The translations under genes were made by a program, and so were the position numbers. Positions 5,561 through 6,191 of a DNA stretch of 6,191 nucleotides are shown piece after piece. The stretch comes from Methanomicrobiales archaeon. Its GTDB lineage: Archaea; Halobacteriota; Methanomicrobia; Methanomicrobiales; Methanoculleaceae. Under the pieces are notes generated by a model. That model was given only the letters and a program-made list of their open reading frames with translations, was not told where the DNA came from and did not search any database. How positions within the stretch are numbered: the stretch's first letter is position 1; every line of letters starts with the position of its first letter. The stretch lies in NCBI GenBank assembly GCA_012510335.1, contig JAAZIF010000186.1:1-6191 (forward strand), written 5' to 3'.

Positions 5561-6123
5561 CTCGATGTGAATATATGGTATTTCTCGTCAGGATCCTTGA
5601 TCTCGCGCAGGATCCGGCTTATGATCATGCGTTCCGGGTGCGGCATCGACTTGATCCTTCCAGATATATCCTCAAAACTCTCAAAAGGCTTCTTCTCCCG
5701 CTGTTCGATCACTTCCCACATCAGCTTCTTTCCGATGCCGGGGAGCAGGCGTAGCATATGGAGCTTCGGCGTGATAGAGAGAGACTTATTGAAGAAGTCG
5801 ACGAACCGGGGCTCGTTCTCACGGACGATCTGCTCGACCACAAACGGGAGTTCCAGCCTTGCCGTTGCCGTCAGGTCGTCGTAGCTCACCCGCCGCTTGA
5901 CACGCTCGATCCTGTCCCGCTCCCCATCACCGATGTAGACGCGGTCATGGATCTGGATGTCGGCACCCGCCTTAGGAACCAGCTCAAGCAGCTTGAACTG
6001 ATCAATCCCGACGGCGAGGGCGATCGGCTCCCGCTTATAAACCGGACGCGGATCATTCGCATACCCCATGGGGAGCAGATCGATGATCACCGCGTTCTCC
6101 TCTTTCTTCTCGGTCTTCATCAT
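5557..6123 (-). CDS. DUF655 family protein (OB-like and helix-hairpin-helix, predicted nucleic-acid binding)
   Basis: A 188-residue member of the archaeal DUF655 family, uncharacterised in function. After a charged N-terminus, residues about 11-75 form a beta-rich segment (AVIIDLLPMGYANDPRP, then ALAVGIDQFKLLELVPKAG and DRVYIGDGERDRIERVKRR) consistent with an OB-like fold. Residues 124-142 (LRLLPGIGKKLMWEVIEQR) are a clear helix-hairpin-helix with the LPGIGKK hairpin. A second helical unit follows with SFEDISGRIKSM (149-160) and a MIISRILREI helix (166-175). These features suggest non-sequence-specific DNA or RNA binding. It is the first gene of the DUF655 - ksgA - hemK2 operon. Two adjacent ATG codons (6123 and 6120) can start it; the choice changes one residue. 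In other archaea this family commonly sits beside rpl21e, rpoF and ksgA (recalled), implying a role in ribosome or RNA metabolism. Confidence 0.93.
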   Translation of the reverse strand: MMKTEKKEENAVIIDLLPMGYANDPRPVYKREPIALAVGIDQFKLLELVPKAGADIQIHDRVYIGDGERDRIERVKRRVSYDDLTATARLELPFVVEQIVRENEPRFVDFFNKSLSITPKLHMLRLLPGIGKKLMWEVIEQREKKPFESFEDISGRIKSMPHPERMIISRILREIKDPDEKYHIFTSR

Positions 6124-6129
6124 ATCACA

Positions 6130-6166
6130 GCGCTGAGACCCCCGGTCTTAACCGGGGAGGAAGCGC
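6130..6166. repeat. Two-tier hairpin, possibly an IS200/IS605-type end or remnant
   Basis: The inner perfect 7-bp stem CCCCGGT (6140-6146) and ACCGGGG (6151-6157) has a CTTA loop. An outer 5-bp stem, GCGCT (6130-6134) with AGCGC (6162-6166), encloses it, with unpaired sides of 5 and 4 bases. The element sits 7 bases upstream of the first DUF655 start. The structure is seen directly. GC-rich hairpins of this style are typical of the ends of TnpB-bearing IS200/IS605 elements, but no transposon gene is in the window. A structured leader or a terminator of an upstream gene is also possible. Confidence 0.45.
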
Positions 6167-6191
6167 ATCCTTCAAGAGTTTTTGTTGTCTA

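Noticed and set aside
6125..6190. Partial minus-strand reading frame running off the right edge and stopping one base before DUF655
   Set aside because: Its TGA-T-ATG junction resembles the ksgA-hemK2 spacing, but it contains the hairpin, uses codons unlike neighbouring genes, and shows no similarity I recognise to RpoF or L21e ends. It is too short to call.
1..6191. tRNA, rRNA or CRISPR array
   Set aside because: I saw no tRNA-like cloverleaf, no rRNA signature and no regularly spaced repeats. Nearly all of the window is accounted for by protein genes.

Overview
The window looks like chromosomal DNA from a GC-rich methanogenic archaeon. The order Methanomicrobiales, close to Methanoculleus, is my best guess. 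The evidence is the set of archaeal or eukaryote-type information genes (aIF2 beta with a C-terminal TRAM domain, RNA polymerase subunit L, DUF655, archaeal-type KsgA/Dim1, HEMK2/MTQ2-type methyltransferase), TATA-type promoters, and very short predicted leaders. The genus-level placement rests on remembered family resemblance, not on a search.

Layout, left to right. (1) Positions 1-1596, minus strand: the N-terminal 532 codons of purL (purine biosynthesis), cut by the left window edge. (2) 1597-1693: a short divergent promoter region. (3) 1694-2311, plus: translation initiation factor aIF2 beta fused to a TRAM domain. It runs convergently into (4) 2321-2926, minus: a class I SAM-dependent methyltransferase of unknown substrate, with an 8-bp hairpin at the junction. 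(5) 2923-3201, minus: rpoL (Rpo11), overlapping the methyltransferase gene by 4 bases as the upstream member of a two-gene operon. (6) 3202-3348: a divergent intergenic region with a TATA box for each side and a nested dyad symmetry between them. (7) 3349-4341, plus: a membrane-anchored, stand-alone Lon-type (S16) Ser/Lys protease whose 3' end overlaps the next gene by 144 bp tail to tail. (8) 4198-6123, minus: a compact operon transcribed right to left, DUF655 - ksgA - hemK2/mtq2, with a 4-base overlap and then a 1-base gap between its genes. (9) 6124-6191: a non-coding-looking edge holding a two-tier hairpin that resembles the ends of IS200/IS605-type elements.

Most genes serve the information machinery: decoding initiation (aIF2 beta), transcription (rpoL), small-subunit rRNA dimethylation (KsgA) and probable release-factor methylation (HEMK2 type). 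DUF655 is an uncharacterised nucleic-acid-binding-like protein embedded with them. Nothing here is a clear new defence or mobile system. The points that most deserve a second look are the protease/methyltransferase antisense overlap, the stand-alone surface Lon protease, the dyad between the rpoL and protease promoters, and the edge hairpin.
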